This document shows, in pieces, positions 1 to 9,101 of a stretch of 64,000 bases of DNA. Position 1 is the stretch's first letter. Each line of letters starts with the position of its first letter. The notes beneath the pieces were generated by a model, which saw only the letters and a list, made by a program, of their open reading frames with translations, had not been told where the DNA came from and searched no databases. A program made the translations under genes and the position numbers. The DNA is from Enterobacter genomosp. O (lineage in GTDB: Bacteria; Pseudomonadota; Gammaproteobacteria; Enterobacterales; Enterobacteriaceae), in assembly GCF_001022965.1 (NCBI RefSeq), contig NZ_LECZ01000027.1, positions 682,001 through 746,000 of the forward strand. The letters are read 5' to 3'.

Positions 1-1140
1 CTCATCCCCGCCCATTCGCGCCAGCATTCCGCCCGGCGGCACGCGTTCATTCAGCGTTTTCGCAATCGCCACGATGAGATCGTCACCCACGCTATGGCCG
101 TAGATGTCATTCACGTCCTTAAAGCCATCCAGATCGATAAACACCACGCTTTTGACGTCGATATCACCGCGTAAACTCACCCGGTCCAGCGCCTCGATGA
201 GCGCACGGCGGTTCGGCAGATGGCTCAGCCAGTCCGTTCTGGCGACCAGACGCGCCTGGCTTTCTCCGCGCGCAAGCTTGTACAGCCCCACGCTGCTCAC
301 CAGAATGAAAAGCAGGATCAGCCCCGACGCCAGCACCACAATCTGCCGGATGTCAGAGGAGGCAGCCCGGGCGGCCTGCGCGCCCGGAAGCCGCGCCTGC
401 CAGTTCAGATAGCCGACTAACTCCCCCGCCGCACTGCGCAGCGGCATGCTGCGATCGTTGATTTTGCCTGGGGAATAGCTGAGGTTATCGATCTGAAAGG
501 TCGCTCCCAGGTCGGATAATATTTTGGCGTTCAAATGCCGGGTAATCACCAGATAGCGGCGCGTTCCGTCGGTCACCTGTAATCTTCCGACCATCGGGCG
601 AATCAGCCCTATGCCGACAAAGGCGACACCGTGGCGCGTCTGACTGATTCCCGAATAGATATTTTTCTCACCAGAGAGCGCTCGCCTGTGCTGGTCAATA
701 AGCGCTTCGAGACCCTTGCCAAAGAAGTCGAGGTTTTTCTCGTAGAAGCGTTGGCTTTGAAACGATCCCCAAATGACCCTGAAATGTTCATCAAGCACAA
801 AGGTCCCGTCATAGAGATTGTTGATTTTAAAGCCGGCACCCCAGGTGTTATACAACCAGTCGGTATCCAGCGCGGGTCGGTAGGCTTCCCGCACCGCATC
901 GTCCCAGACGGCGTTATCAAGCACCAGAGAGGAGACGCGGTTAACCGAGGTTTGAATGGCCCCCTGTACGGAAAGCGCCGAGCGGTGTTCATCAATTTCG
1001 TTGGTTTTGGTGCTGATAAGATGCAGAGAGAGATAAAGCAGTGCGACGATGGAAATAATTAAGCCGATCCCCGCCATGAAGACCATGGCAAACAACGTTC
1101 TCGCATTGGGAATATTGCGCCAGCTTAATGTGCGATACAT
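1..1140 (-). CDS. Membrane-anchored diguanylate cyclase, CHASE4-GGDEF, partial
   Basis: This is the N-terminal 380 residues of a signalling protein that runs off the left edge. A transmembrane segment lies near residues 16-44. A periplasmic domain follows with the CHASE4-like motif NAVWDDAVREAY. A second membrane segment (around ASGLILLFILVSSVGLY) leads into a GGDEF domain beginning LVARTDWLSHLPNRR. The window ends inside the active-site loop, where MGGDE can be read, so the catalytic motif looks intact. Whether an EAL domain follows cannot be seen. The ATG has AGGA about 7 nt upstream. The inferred role is synthesis of cyclic di-GMP in response to a periplasmic signal. Confidence 0.85.
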   Translation of the reverse strand, partial: MYRTLSWRNIPNARTLFAMVFMAGIGLIISIVALLYLSLHLISTKTNEIDEHRSALSVQGAIQTSVNRVSSLVLDNAVWDDAVREAYRPALDTDWLYNTWGAGFKINNLYDGTFVLDEHFRVIWGSFQSQRFYEKNLDFFGKGLEALIDQHRRALSGEKNIYSGISQTRHGVAFVGIGLIRPMVGRLQVTDGTRRYLVITRHLNAKILSDLGATFQIDNLSYSPGKINDRSMPLRSAAGELVGYLNWQARLPGAQAARAASSDIRQIVVLASGLILLFILVSSVGLYKLARGESQARLVARTDWLSHLPNRRALIEALDRVSLRGDIDVKSVVFIDLDGFKDVNDIYGHSVGDDLIVAIAKTLNERVPPGGMLARMGGDE

Positions 1141-1224
1141 CAGCCATCCTCTTCACTGTTTTGCTTTTCTAAGCGTAATACAGGCAGCGAATTTCGCTGC
1201 CTGTAAATGACGGCGAGAGGTCTG

Positions 1225-1554
1225 TCAGGCGAGTTTTATCATGATCATGCCGGCAAGCAGCAGTATGAGGCCGATCCAGCCCTTGTTATTTAAACGCTGA
1301 CCGAAGAGTACCCAGCCTGCGGCTAGCGTGGCGGCGATACCAAAACCGCCCCATAGCGCGTAGGCCACCGACAGGTCGATCCCTTTTACCGCCTGGGACA
1401 GGGCGCTGAACGCCCCCAGAACCGCGGCAATCGACAGCAGGCCGTATATTTTACGGCGAAAACCATCGGAGAATTTCAGCAGGACGTTCGCCAGGATTTC
1501 CAGCACGATGGCAAGCCCCAGCCAGGCCGCATGAACCCACTCAAACTGTTGCAT
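1225..1554 (-). CDS. mdtI: Spermidine export protein MdtI (SMR family)
   Basis: This 109-residue, four-helix small multidrug resistance protein matches the length and sequence I recall for E. coli MdtI. MdtI forms an inner-membrane heterodimer with MdtJ that exports spermidine. The conserved membrane-embedded glutamate lies in the first helix ([19 protein letters not shown]). The ATG lies inside the end of mdtJ (14-bp overlap), so the two are translationally coupled and made in equal amounts. Confidence 0.95.
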   Translation of the reverse strand: MQQFEWVHAAWLGLAIVLEILANVLLKFSDGFRRKIYGLLSIAAVLGAFSALSQAVKGIDLSVAYALWGGFGIAATLAAGWVLFGQRLNNKGWIGLILLLAGMIMIKLA

Positions 1555-1903
1555 GGTTCTGCTCCTTCAGCTGTTTAGTCGGTTTACGGGTACCCGATTT
1601 AATCAGCACAATACCCGCCACCAGCGTCGTTAAGCCAGCGATCTTCATCGTTGTTAATGTTTCGTCAAATATCAGCACGCTGAACAGCGTAATCAACAAA
1701 ATACCGATCCCTTCCCACAGGGCATACGCAACGCCCAGCGCAATTTTCTTCACCGCAAACGAGAGGAAAATATAGGAAAGTGAAATCATCACCAGCATTA
1801 AAATAAAACCGGTGTTGCCATCGCTGACGCTGGCCCATTTCATCGACAGCGTGCCGGTAATTTCAGCGATAATCGCCAGGGCTAATAAAATCCAGTAAAA
1901 CAT
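1541..1903 (-). CDS. mdtJ: Spermidine export protein MdtJ (SMR family)
   Basis: The product has 120 residues and begins [20 protein letters not shown]. The helix-1 glutamate and the [11 protein letters not shown] signature of small multidrug resistance proteins are visible. I chose this start over an upstream ATG (1960) because it matches the E. coli N-terminus, and GGAG lies just upstream (gagaaaatc). MdtJ pairs with MdtI, whose gene overlaps its 3' end. The order J-I is the usual one. Confidence 0.94.
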   Translation of the reverse strand: MFYWILLALAIIAEITGTLSMKWASVSDGNTGFILMLVMISLSYIFLSFAVKKIALGVAYALWEGIGILLITLFSVLIFDETLTTMKIAGLTTLVAGIVLIKSGTRKPTKQLKEQNHATV

Positions 1904-2324
1904 GATTTTCTCCTGCTTGAGAATATAATCCATCGTGGCCCGCTGCGAGCAGCAAACCAAAAAATACGAATTGAAATCAGATAGCTAAGCGCTTAGCGCC
2001 AGCTCAGGCAGAAGATATGACTATAGTGCGGTGCGCCAGTGTTGCTCACCAGAAAGCAGGAAGAAGGAGGTGGAAAATACAGCGGTGTTGTTTGAAGCGT
2101 ACGTCCTGAACAGATTGTCCATAAAATTACAATTATCCGCGTTGTTGCTTCTCGTCTTTGCGGATGAAAATTGTCCTCGGTAGTTAAACACACCAGATTT
2201 GTACCATAAGCCAGGATTTTACTCAAAGTCTTTGCAATTCTTTACCCACCTCGTTTGATTTTGGTTAGTTTATTGCAGCGCCTTTCGCCTTTATTATAAA
2301 TATAAAGAAAATTTCGGAGTCACC
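1904..2324. other. Intergenic region between mdtJ and tqsA
   Basis: These 421 bases separate two divergent genes and must hold both promoters. A perfect 14-bp palindrome (GCTAAGCGCTTAGC) lies at 1984-1997. The section near 2230-2320 is AT-rich and probably carries the tqsA promoter. A 77-codon minus-strand frame at 1993-2226 has no recognisable features and is not called as a gene. Confidence 0.6.
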
Positions 2325-3359
2325 ATGGCTAAACCCATCATTACCCTGAACGGGTTAAAAATTGTCATCATGCTGGGCATGCTGGTGATTATACTGACAG
2401 GCGTTCGCTTTGCCGCCGACATTATTGTGCCCTTTATTCTGGCGCTGTTTATTGCGGTGATCCTGAATCCGCTGGTACAGCGCATGACGCGCCTGCGCAT
2501 TCCGCGCGTGCTGGCGATCACGCTGCTCATCAGCATCATTATTGTGGCGATGGTCTTGCTGGTGGCGTATCTGGGAACTTCGCTAAACGAGCTGGCGCGC
2601 ACTCTGCCGAAATACCGCTCTTCGCTGGCGATACCGCTCCTGCAGCTTGAACCCTGGCTGCAGCGCGCGGGTATCGAAGTCTCGGTTGAGGAGCTTCTGA
2701 AATATATCGATCCGAATGCGGCCATGACGATCGTCACCAGCCTGCTGGCGCAGCTTTCCAATGCCATGACGTCTATTTTTCTGCTGTTTTTAACGGTGGT
2801 GTTCATGCTGCTCGAGGTGCCTCAGCTGCCGGCAAAGCTGCAGCAGATCATGGTCCGTCCGGCTGAAGGGATGGGGGCGATTCAGCGCGCCCTGGACAGC
2901 GTCTCCCGCTATCTGGTGCTAAAAACGGCCATTAGTCTGGTCACGGGCGGGGTCGTCTGGGTGATGCTTCTGGCGCTGGACGTTCGCTTTGCGTTCGTCT
3001 GGGGATTGCTGGCGTTTGCGCTTAACTATATTCCCAACATCGGTTCCGTGCTGGCGGCGATCCCCCCTATCCTTCAGGTGCTGGTTTTCAGCGGGCTTTA
3101 TGACGCGCTGATTCTGCTGGCAGGCTATCTGGTCATCAATCTGGTGTTCGGTAACATTCTTGAGCCACGGATGATGGGCCGGGGGCTGGGACTCTCCACG
3201 CTGGTGGTCTTTTTGTCCCTGATATTCTGGGGCTGGCTGCTCGGCCCCGTAGGGATGCTGCTCTCCGTTCCGCTGACCATCATCGTCAAGATTGCCCTGG
3301 AACAGACGGCGGGCGGGCAAAGTATCGCCGTGCTGCTGAGCGATATGAGCCATCAATAG
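2325..3359 (+). CDS. tqsA: AI-2 exporter / AI-2E family permease TqsA
   Basis: This 344-residue polytopic inner-membrane protein is a member of the AI-2E (PerM) family, equal in length to E. coli TqsA. It has paired N-terminal hydrophobic helices, a central soluble part (about residues 90-140) and a C-terminal helix bundle with the family motif [15 protein letters not shown]. TqsA lowers intracellular autoinducer-2 and affects biofilm formation in E. coli. The RBS is weak (cggagtcacc before the ATG). It ends 3 bp from the stop of a convergent oxidoreductase gene. Confidence 0.93.
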   Translation: MAKPIITLNGLKIVIMLGMLVIILTGVRFAADIIVPFILALFIAVILNPLVQRMTRLRIPRVLAITLLISIIIVAMVLLVAYLGTSLNELARTLPKYRSSLAIPLLQLEPWLQRAGIEVSVEELLKYIDPNAAMTIVTSLLAQLSNAMTSIFLLFLTVVFMLLEVPQLPAKLQQIMVRPAEGMGAIQRALDSVSRYLVLKTAISLVTGGVVWVMLLALDVRFAFVWGLLAFALNYIPNIGSVLAAIPPILQVLVFSGLYDALILLAGYLVINLVFGNILEPRMMGRGLGLSTLVVFLSLIFWGWLLGPVGMLLSVPLTIIVKIALEQTAGGQSIAVLLSDMSHQ

Positions 3360-3362
3360 CGG

Positions 3363-4310
3363 TCAGTCCGCCATCGACAGGAGGGGCTTGCAGGTCCTTC
3401 CGCCTTCGCGCCAGGCACCGATCGCTCTCTGCCATTCCGCCAGTGGGTACACCGTAACATCGCTGTACTGGCTGGCGGGCAAGCGAAGCCAGATGCGATC
3501 GAACTCCGCGCGCCACGCCTCGGCGCTGAGCGCATCCAGACCGTTACGGATATGGAACCACGCCACCCGCGGCACGGGTCGTTGCTGTCTGAAGGGTTGA
3601 CCACTCAGCAGCCCGTAGCAGACAAACATACCCTGCTCGGGCATCACGCTGAGGATAGCTTCTGCAAGCGGCCCGCCGGTGGCATCGTAGACGAGGTCGC
3701 TACGCGCGGCGACGGAGCCTATCCTCTGCGCGTCACGCTGCGCGACAGGAATTATACTCATCGCCTCCAGCCTTTGCGCATGAACGGCGGAGCGGTGAAT
3801 TCCGTACACCGCTTCCGCCCCCGCCTGACGCGCCCACTGCCCCAGCAGGATGGCGCAGTCAGAACCGGCAGCCGTGAGCAGAACCCGCTTTCCCCGAGGC
3901 GGGTAGCGGGTGAGCATCATCTGCGCCGCCAGCGGATTGATATAGGCCCGCGCGGCCAGACGTGCGTCGATAGCGTCCGGAACAGGAATGGCATACTCTG
4001 CCGGGCAGTCAACATAGCGCTGCCAGGTGCCTTGTCCGCGCAGCGGCAGAACGCGTTTACCCAGCAGATAATCAAACGGCGCGGGTGCCTGGATGACAAC
4101 GCCGACACCTTCATACCCCGCGACCGCGGGTAGCGGGGTTCGGTGGCGATAGGCCCCAGTGATGGGGATAAGATCGGACGCGTTTACCGGAGAAAACAGC
4201 ATCCGCACGCGGAGATGACCCGGCGCAAGCGCGCCCGGAGGCGCGGTTTCAGGTTGCAGAACAGATTCTGGCTCGCCAAAGCGGCGATACCAGAGGGCCA
4301 GGTTTTCCAT
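3363..4310 (-). CDS. MDR-superfamily NADP-dependent reductase, enoyl-reductase-like
   Basis: This 315-residue medium-chain dehydrogenase/reductase starts MENLALWYRRFGEPESVLQ. The segment VNASDLIPITGAYRHRTPLP resembles the 2-enoyl thioester reductase/quinone reductase branch. Tyr54 sits where that branch has its catalytic tyrosine. The cysteine that holds catalytic zinc in alcohol dehydrogenases is absent. A Rossmann region follows (GKRVLLTAAGSDCAILLGQWA). A longer frame starts at 4388 but would overlap the upstream gene; the start at 4310 avoids that and fits the family N-terminus. It lies 28 bp downstream of the flavin oxidoreductase gene, so the two are probably one operon. The substrate is unknown. 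Confidence 0.75.
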   Translation of the reverse strand: MENLALWYRRFGEPESVLQPETAPPGALAPGHLRVRMLFSPVNASDLIPITGAYRHRTPLPAVAGYEGVGVVIQAPAPFDYLLGKRVLPLRGQGTWQRYVDCPAEYAIPVPDAIDARLAARAYINPLAAQMMLTRYPPRGKRVLLTAAGSDCAILLGQWARQAGAEAVYGIHRSAVHAQRLEAMSIIPVAQRDAQRIGSVAARSDLVYDATGGPLAEAILSVMPEQGMFVCYGLLSGQPFRQQRPVPRVAWFHIRNGLDALSAEAWRAEFDRIWLRLPASQYSDVTVYPLAEWQRAIGAWREGGRTCKPLLSMAD

Positions 4311-4338
4311 AACGATCTCACGGCTGATAGCGAAACGA

Positions 4339-5364
4339 CTACTCGCGCCAGCCCATTGCCGGTGCGACATGCTTGAGAATGGACTCAATCACGTGCGCAT
4401 TATAATCCACACCCAGCTGGTTCGGCACGGTCAGCAAGAGCGTATCAGCCTCGGCAATCGCTTCGTCCTTTTTCAACTGCTCAACAAGCTTGTCCGGCTC
4501 CGCCGCATAGCTGCGCCCGAAGATAGCGCGCGTTTTCTCATCCAGGTAACCCACGCTATCGCTGTCGTTGCGGCTGGCACCGAAGTACATCCGGTCGCGG
4601 TCGTCCATCAGCGCAAAAATGCTGCGGCTAACCGACACCCGCGGCTCGCGCGCGTGCCCCGCGTCTTTCCAGGCCTGACGGTACGCGCGGATCTGTTTTG
4701 CCTGCTGAATATGGAACGGCTCGCCGGTTTCATCGTCTTTCAGCGTTGAGCTTTGCAGGTTCATTCCCAGTTTTGCCGCCCACACGGCCGTCGCGTTTGA
4801 ACCGGCACCCCACCAGATGCGCTCGCGCAGCCCTTCTGAATAAGGCTCCAGGCGCAGCAGCCCCGGCGGATTCGGAAACATCGGCTGCGGGTTCGGTTTG
4901 GCAAACCCTTCACCGCGCAGCACCTCAAGCAGCACCTCGGTATGACGGCGCGCCATATCCGACTCGTTTTCCCCTTCCTGCGGGACATAGCCGAAATGAC
5001 GCCAGCCATCAATAACCTGCTCCGGAGAGCCCCGGCTGATGCCAAGCTGCAAACGCCCGCCGGAAATCAGATCCGCCGCGCCCGCATCCTCGGCCATGTA
5101 CATCGGATTTTCATAGCGCATATCAATCACGCCCGTACCGATTTCGATGGTTTTCGTTTTTGCGCCAATGGCGGCCAGCAGAGGGAACGGCGAGCTAAGC
5201 TGTCGGGCGAAGTGGTGCACGCGGAAATACGCACCGTCTGCCCCCAGCTCTTCAGCCGCCACGGCTAAATCGATGGACTGCAGCAGCGTGTCGGCCGCCG
5301 AGCGCGTGCCGGACTGCGGCGAGGGCGTCCAGTGACCAAAAGATAAAAACCCGATCTTTTTCAT
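4339..5364 (-). CDS. LLM-class flavin-dependent oxidoreductase
   Basis: This 341-residue luciferase-like monooxygenase begins MKKIGFLSFGHWTPSPQSG. The segments EELGADGAYFRVHHFARQLSSPFPLLAAIGAKTK and IDMRYENPMYMAEDAGAADLISGGRLQLGISRGSP are typical of the bacterial luciferase fold that binds reduced FMN. A second ATG two codons upstream has poorer spacing from GGGA, which sits 9 nt before the chosen start. The MDR reductase gene follows in the same direction. The pair may act in oxidation and reduction of a small xenobiotic, but nothing here identifies it. Confidence 0.82.
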   Translation of the reverse strand: MKKIGFLSFGHWTPSPQSGTRSAADTLLQSIDLAVAAEELGADGAYFRVHHFARQLSSPFPLLAAIGAKTKTIEIGTGVIDMRYENPMYMAEDAGAADLISGGRLQLGISRGSPEQVIDGWRHFGYVPQEGENESDMARRHTEVLLEVLRGEGFAKPNPQPMFPNPPGLLRLEPYSEGLRERIWWGAGSNATAVWAAKLGMNLQSSTLKDDETGEPFHIQQAKQIRAYRQAWKDAGHAREPRVSVSRSIFALMDDRDRMYFGASRNDSDSVGYLDEKTRAIFGRSYAAEPDKLVEQLKKDEAIAEADTLLLTVPNQLGVDYNAHVIESILKHVAPAMGWRE

Positions 5365-5477
5365 AACCATATGTCCCGATAATACTTTGCGTACTACTTA
5401 CTTTACGCATTACCTGCGGAGAATAAATGCCGTTTATTTAACGGAATGATTCAAATAAATTGATTGAATGGAGGGGT

Positions 5478-5507
5478 TCGTCATTACCATTCATAATGGG
5501 ATATAAT
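5478..5507 (+). promoter_or_regulatory. Sigma-70 promoter of yajD
   Basis: A perfect TATAAT lies at 5502-5507. A four-of-six -35 (TCGTCA, 5478-5483) is 18 bp upstream. The ATG of yajD follows 35 bp after the -10. Confidence 0.6.
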
Positions 5508-5542
5508 ATTCCCCACTCTTTTTATGGCAGGTAAAACCGGCA

Positions 5543-5890
5543 ATGGCTTTGATCCCCAAAAACTACGCGCGGCTGGAAAGCGGCTATCGCGAAAAAGCAT
5601 TAAAAATCTATCCATGGGTGTGTGGACGCTGCTCGCGCGAGTTTGTCTATTCCAATCTGCGTGAACTCACGGTTCACCATATCGATCACGACCATACCAA
5701 CAACCCGGAAGATGGCAGCAACTGGGAGCTGCTGTGCCTGTTTTGCCACGATCACGAGCATTCGAAATACACCGAAGCGGATCAGTACGGTACCACCGTG
5801 GTTGCCGGGGAAGACGCGCAAAAAGACGTGGGCGTCGCCACGTTTAATCCCTTTGCTGATTTAAAAGCGATGATGAATAAGAAGAAATAA
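5543..5890 (+). CDS. yajD: HNH nuclease family protein YajD
   Basis: This 115-residue protein is nearly identical to my memory of E. coli YajD and has the same length. Two CXXC pairs (CGRC and CLFC) probably bind structural zinc. Between them is the HNH-like motif HHIDHDHTNNPEDGSNWELLC. The family is predicted to cut nucleic acid; the physiological substrate is unknown. In E. coli the gene lies near secDF and tsx, so its position here beside tqsA differs. It has its own promoter and is followed by a strong hairpin. Confidence 0.92.
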   Translation: MALIPKNYARLESGYREKALKIYPWVCGRCSREFVYSNLRELTVHHIDHDHTNNPEDGSNWELLCLFCHDHEHSKYTEADQYGTTVVAGEDAQKDVGVATFNPFADLKAMMNKKK

Positions 5891-5897
5891 TTGCTCA

Positions 5898-5922
5898 CCG
5901 CCCATACCTGCCGTATGGGCGG
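5898..5922 (+). terminator. Hairpin after yajD
   Basis: A perfect 10-bp stem (CCGCCCATAC with GTATGGGCGG) closes a 5-nt loop just after the yajD stop. There is no T-run, so it may stabilise the 3' end or attenuate read-through into the next gene rather than terminate fully. Confidence 0.45.
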
Positions 5923-5943
5923 CTCAGGAAAAGGATATAAGCC

Positions 5944-6213
5944 ATGGATACCCTCCGCTGCTACTGGGATACCTTTTATACCGCCTACGGTTTACTTTTC
6001 ACGAGAATGATTAGCCTCATACTCCTGGTCTGGCTGTGCCATGATTTTCTGCGCCGCATAAGGAAAAACGCCGCGGACGCCACGGGCCCGATCGCAGAAG
6101 CCGATGCCCGGGAGCGTTATCAATGGCGTTTTCAGCTGTGGTCATTGCGAACGGTACAAATCCTCTGCCTGCTCTCTCTTTTCTGGATGTTTATTAAGGG
6201 ACTCTTTGCCTGA
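5944..6213 (+). CDS. Small two-helix membrane protein, unknown function
   Basis: This 89-residue frame is preceded by AGGAAAAGGATA. It has one hydrophobic stretch at about residues 15-35 (YGLLFTRMISLILLVWLCH) and a second at 70-88 (VQILCLLSLFWMFIKGLFA). A charged, alanine-rich linker joins them. I do not recognise the family. It follows yajD by 53 bp across a hairpin and ends 11 bp before the convergent mipA-like gene. Confidence 0.6.
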   Translation: MDTLRCYWDTFYTAYGLLFTRMISLILLVWLCHDFLRRIRKNAADATGPIAEADARERYQWRFQLWSLRTVQILCLLSLFWMFIKGLFA

Positions 6214-6224
6214 CCCTTTACTGG

Positions 6225-7010
6225 TTAAAATGTCCAGGTGATTGCGGCGGTTGCAGACCCCTCATTGCGCCGCATCACGATCGGGCTGTCATTCGCATGG
6301 TCGCCAAGCCAGGTATAGTCCGCGCTCAGAACAGTTCCCCAGTGAGCATCGAACTGATGGCTCCAGGTCAGACTGGTGTCGACGCCATAAAATCCACCCG
6401 ACGCAGCATAGCGGCGATAGCCGGTGCGGCGGCTCTGCTGCTCGCTCACCCCATACCAAGTATTCAGATAACGGCTGTCACCAAACAGGGCCGCAGACTG
6501 AAAGGCGATCGTGTCCTGGCTATTTTGTACCGGGATCAGCGTCACGGAGGCCTGATAGCTTCCCCCCTGGCTGTCCGTTAACGGCAGCGTGGCTCTGCCC
6601 TCAACGCTCACCCAGGGCGCGGCCTGCCAGCCAACGGCAAGGCCGGTATTCAGGGTGGCGTCAATGTCCCCCATCCCTTTCAGGTTGTTTGCCCCCTCAC
6701 GCCAGCCGGAGTTTTTATCTGCCCTTCCGAAGTCATAGCCCAGCGACTGTTCAAAATACCAACCGCTGTCGTTTTGCAGGTCATATCCCACTCCTTTTTG
6801 CGCATCAATAAAGAAAGCGCCTTTGCGTCCCTGCAGCACAGGAACCACCTGCCACACCTGCTTGTCTGAGCCTGAGTAACGCGGGGCATACTGTCCCCCC
6901 AGCCCGACGGTTAAGGAGTCGGACGCGGTGTCATCATCCGCCTGCGCGCCGGGTGCCGCGACCATCAGAAGCGGGACGGACATATACAGGACTTTTTTTA
7001 TCGCTATCAT
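6225..7010 (-). CDS. MipA/OmpV family outer-membrane protein
   Basis: The 261-residue product starts MIAIKKVLYMSVPLLMVAAP and has a Sec signal peptide cleaved after about residue 24 (GAQA/DDD). The rest is an alternation of aromatic and polar residues typical of a small beta-barrel. The fold and features (GLGGQYAPRYSGSDKQVWQV near the N-terminus, terminal aromatic ITWTF) fit MipA/OmpV, a family of peptidoglycan-scaffolding or outer-membrane proteins. I chose this ATG over two upstream ones because GGAG lies 7 nt before it. The gene is divergent from a response-regulator gene (124 bp between starts), which suggests that the two-component system may control it. Confidence 0.82.
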   Translation of the reverse strand: MIAIKKVLYMSVPLLMVAAPGAQADDDTASDSLTVGLGGQYAPRYSGSDKQVWQVVPVLQGRKGAFFIDAQKGVGYDLQNDSGWYFEQSLGYDFGRADKNSGWREGANNLKGMGDIDATLNTGLAVGWQAAPWVSVEGRATLPLTDSQGGSYQASVTLIPVQNSQDTIAFQSAALFGDSRYLNTWYGVSEQQSRRTGYRRYAASGGFYGVDTSLTWSHQFDAHWGTVLSADYTWLGDHANDSPIVMRRNEGSATAAITWTF

Positions 7011-7134
7011 ACTGCTCTCCATACAGACGCTGGCATCTCCTGAGAAAGGAACAGCCACACAATGTTGGTGCAGTATGATTTGCCAGAATCAATGAATCGT
7101 CGGGATAGTGTTAAGAAACGGTCAAGGTGAACGG

Positions 7135-7830
7135 ATGTTGTCCAGAAGAGTGCTGATTATTGAAGATGACGCCGACGCGGCTGGCGTGCTCGAGGCCTAT
7201 TTACGGCGTGAAAATTACGACGTGGCCATTACCGGAGACGGTCTTTCCGGGCTGGATATGGCGCAGCGGTGGAAACCCGACCTCATCCTGCTGGATGTGA
7301 TGCTGCCGGGGCTCAACGGCACCGAGGTGCTGGCGGGCCTGCGCCGTAAAAGCGACGTGCCGGTAATCATGGTTACGGCCATGGGGGATACCCCCGATCG
7401 CATTGGCGCCCTGCGCTACGGCGCCGATGATTACGTTGTTAAACCTTATCATCCGGGCGAAGTGGTGGCGCGGGTGCAGGCGGTGCTGCGGCGCAGCAGT
7501 AAAAAAGAGACAGAGGAAAAGATACTTCGCTGGCAAACGCTGGCGGTGGATGTCGCCGCCATTGTGGCGAGCGTGGATAACGGCGACGGCGCGCCTGTGA
7601 TGCTCGATCTTACGCCAACGGAATTCTCTCTGCTGGCAACGCTGCTGCGCTCGCCTGCGCACCCGTTTTCACGCCAGTATCTACTGGAGCACTGCCTGCC
7701 GGAAAGCGAGGCGCTGGAGCGCGTAGTCGACACCCATATTTATAACCTGCGTAAAAAACTGGAGGCCGTCGGTATTTCCGGCGTGCTGATCAACGTTCGC
7801 GGCGTGGGTTACAGGTTCAGACAGCCATGA
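7135..7830 (+). CDS. OmpR-family response regulator, AdeR-like
   Basis: This 231-residue regulator has a receiver domain with acidic pocket E10-D11-D12, phosphoacceptor D54 (LILLDVMLPG) and K103. A C-terminal winged helix ends in GVLINVRGVGYRFRQP. Its overall pattern recalls the AdeR/SmeR group that controls RND pumps. An earlier GTG at 7108 is possible, but AAGGTG lies well placed before this ATG. The stop overlaps the kinase start by 4 bp, and an RND pump follows. Confidence 0.88.
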   Translation: MLSRRVLIIEDDADAAGVLEAYLRRENYDVAITGDGLSGLDMAQRWKPDLILLDVMLPGLNGTEVLAGLRRKSDVPVIMVTAMGDTPDRIGALRYGADDYVVKPYHPGEVVARVQAVLRRSSKKETEEKILRWQTLAVDVAAIVASVDNGDGAPVMLDLTPTEFSLLATLLRSPAHPFSRQYLLEHCLPESEALERVVDTHIYNLRKKLEAVGISGVLINVRGVGYRFRQP

Positions 7831-9023
7831 TAAAACGCCGGCACTCCTCTCTGTGGCGCTGGATTTGCGCGCGCATCTTAGCGCTGGCCATCGGCAGCGT
7901 GATTGTCATTGCGACCTGCATGTGGCTGCGCTATGCGGTCCAGAACTACTGGATCATGGGCCGGATGCCGGCGGCGGTCCGACACGAATTTCTTACCCTC
8001 AGCCAGAACCCGCAGGCCAACCCGGCCCGCTTCCACACGATTGTGGACACCTGGTGGGGCCTGAGCTACTCCACGCCGTCCATCGCGTCGGCGGACTGGG
8101 TCACGGTGGCGCTGCTGGTGCTGGTGATGATCCCGTTTATTGTGGTGATGGGGCTAAAACACGCCCGGCCGCTGGCGCTGCAGTTCAGCCGTCTTCGCGA
8201 CGCGGCAAAGGATGTCGCCGAAGGTCAATTTGGCCGTCAGGCAGAGCTCATCAAAGATGCACCGGCGGAAATGGTCAGCTTCGCGGCGGACTTTAACTCC
8301 ATGACGGGGCAACTGGCCCGCTATGAGAAAGAGCTCCGCGCCTCACACGTGGCGATGGCGCACGAGCTGCGCTCGCCTCTGACGGCCGCCATCGGGCGTC
8401 TGCAGGGCATGTTAGACGGCGTGTTTGATGCCAGCCCCGCGCAGCTGGAAATGGTGATGAAGCAGCTCCAGCACCTCAACCGCCTCACCGATGAGCTCCA
8501 CCTTCTCTCTCTGGCCGACGCGGGTAACCTGGTGCTGGAGGACCAGCCGTTCTATCTGGATGAGCTGATTCAGGAGCGGGCAGCCTGGATCGTGCCCCAG
8601 GCCGATGCGCATCAATTCAGCATAACGCTGCGTAACCCGCGCACCTGCCCTTTCCGGGGCGATGCGTTCCGCATGGGACAGGTCGTTACCATCCTTATGG
8701 AAAATGCGCTTCGTTACGGACGCGAAGGCGGCCACCTTGAGGTGACGCTGCACTACACCCGCGGGCATTACACCCTCGAATTTACCGATGACGGACCGGG
8801 CGTCTCGCCCCAGTTCTTGCCGGAAATGTTTAAACGCTTTAGCCGCGAAGAGCAGTCCCGCGCGCGGCATTCCGGCGGCAGCGGCCTCGGTTTGTCCATC
8901 GCCCGGGCGATTTGTCAGGCGCATGGGGGAGAAATTAGCGCGTCATTACCGGAAACAGGCGGCCTTGCGGTGCGCATTGTATTGCCCTGGCATCCGTTCG
9001 ATAATAAAAATCTCCACTCTTGA
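7827..9023 (+). CDS. Sensor histidine kinase, AdeS-like
   Basis: The 398-residue kinase has membrane segments at about residues 17-38 and 91-110 with a short periplasmic loop between. A HAMP domain (about 111-165), a DHp H-box with His179 (MAHELRSPLTAAIGRLQGML) and an ATPase domain with N-box (MENALRYG), G1 (TDDGPGVS) and G2 (GGSGLGLSIA) follow. The H-box context closely resembles AdeS. It is translationally coupled to the regulator. The probable stimulus is a membrane-active compound exported by the adjacent pump; this is inference from position. Confidence 0.88.
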   Translation: MIKRRHSSLWRWICARILALAIGSVIVIATCMWLRYAVQNYWIMGRMPAAVRHEFLTLSQNPQANPARFHTIVDTWWGLSYSTPSIASADWVTVALLVLVMIPFIVVMGLKHARPLALQFSRLRDAAKDVAEGQFGRQAELIKDAPAEMVSFAADFNSMTGQLARYEKELRASHVAMAHELRSPLTAAIGRLQGMLDGVFDASPAQLEMVMKQLQHLNRLTDELHLLSLADAGNLVLEDQPFYLDELIQERAAWIVPQADAHQFSITLRNPRTCPFRGDAFRMGQVVTILMENALRYGREGGHLEVTLHYTRGHYTLEFTDDGPGVSPQFLPEMFKRFSREEQSRARHSGGSGLGLSIARAICQAHGGEISASLPETGGLAVRIVLPWHPFDNKNLHS

Positions 9024-9101
9024 TAAAGCCTTGACACAACATCGAATCTTTCTCGACGTAGCGCGCATTAAATAACGCCATTACCTTTATGGAGCGGCGT
9101 T

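Noticed and set aside
1993-2226. A 77-codon minus-strand frame between mdtJ and tqsA
   Set aside because: It lacks a recognisable domain, has no good Shine-Dalgarno and lies where both promoters of divergent genes must sit.
9031-9073. TTGACA upstream of the RND adaptor as a promoter
   Set aside because: A perfect -35 hexamer exists at 9031, but there is no acceptable -10 at 16-18 bp, so an independent promoter is not claimed.
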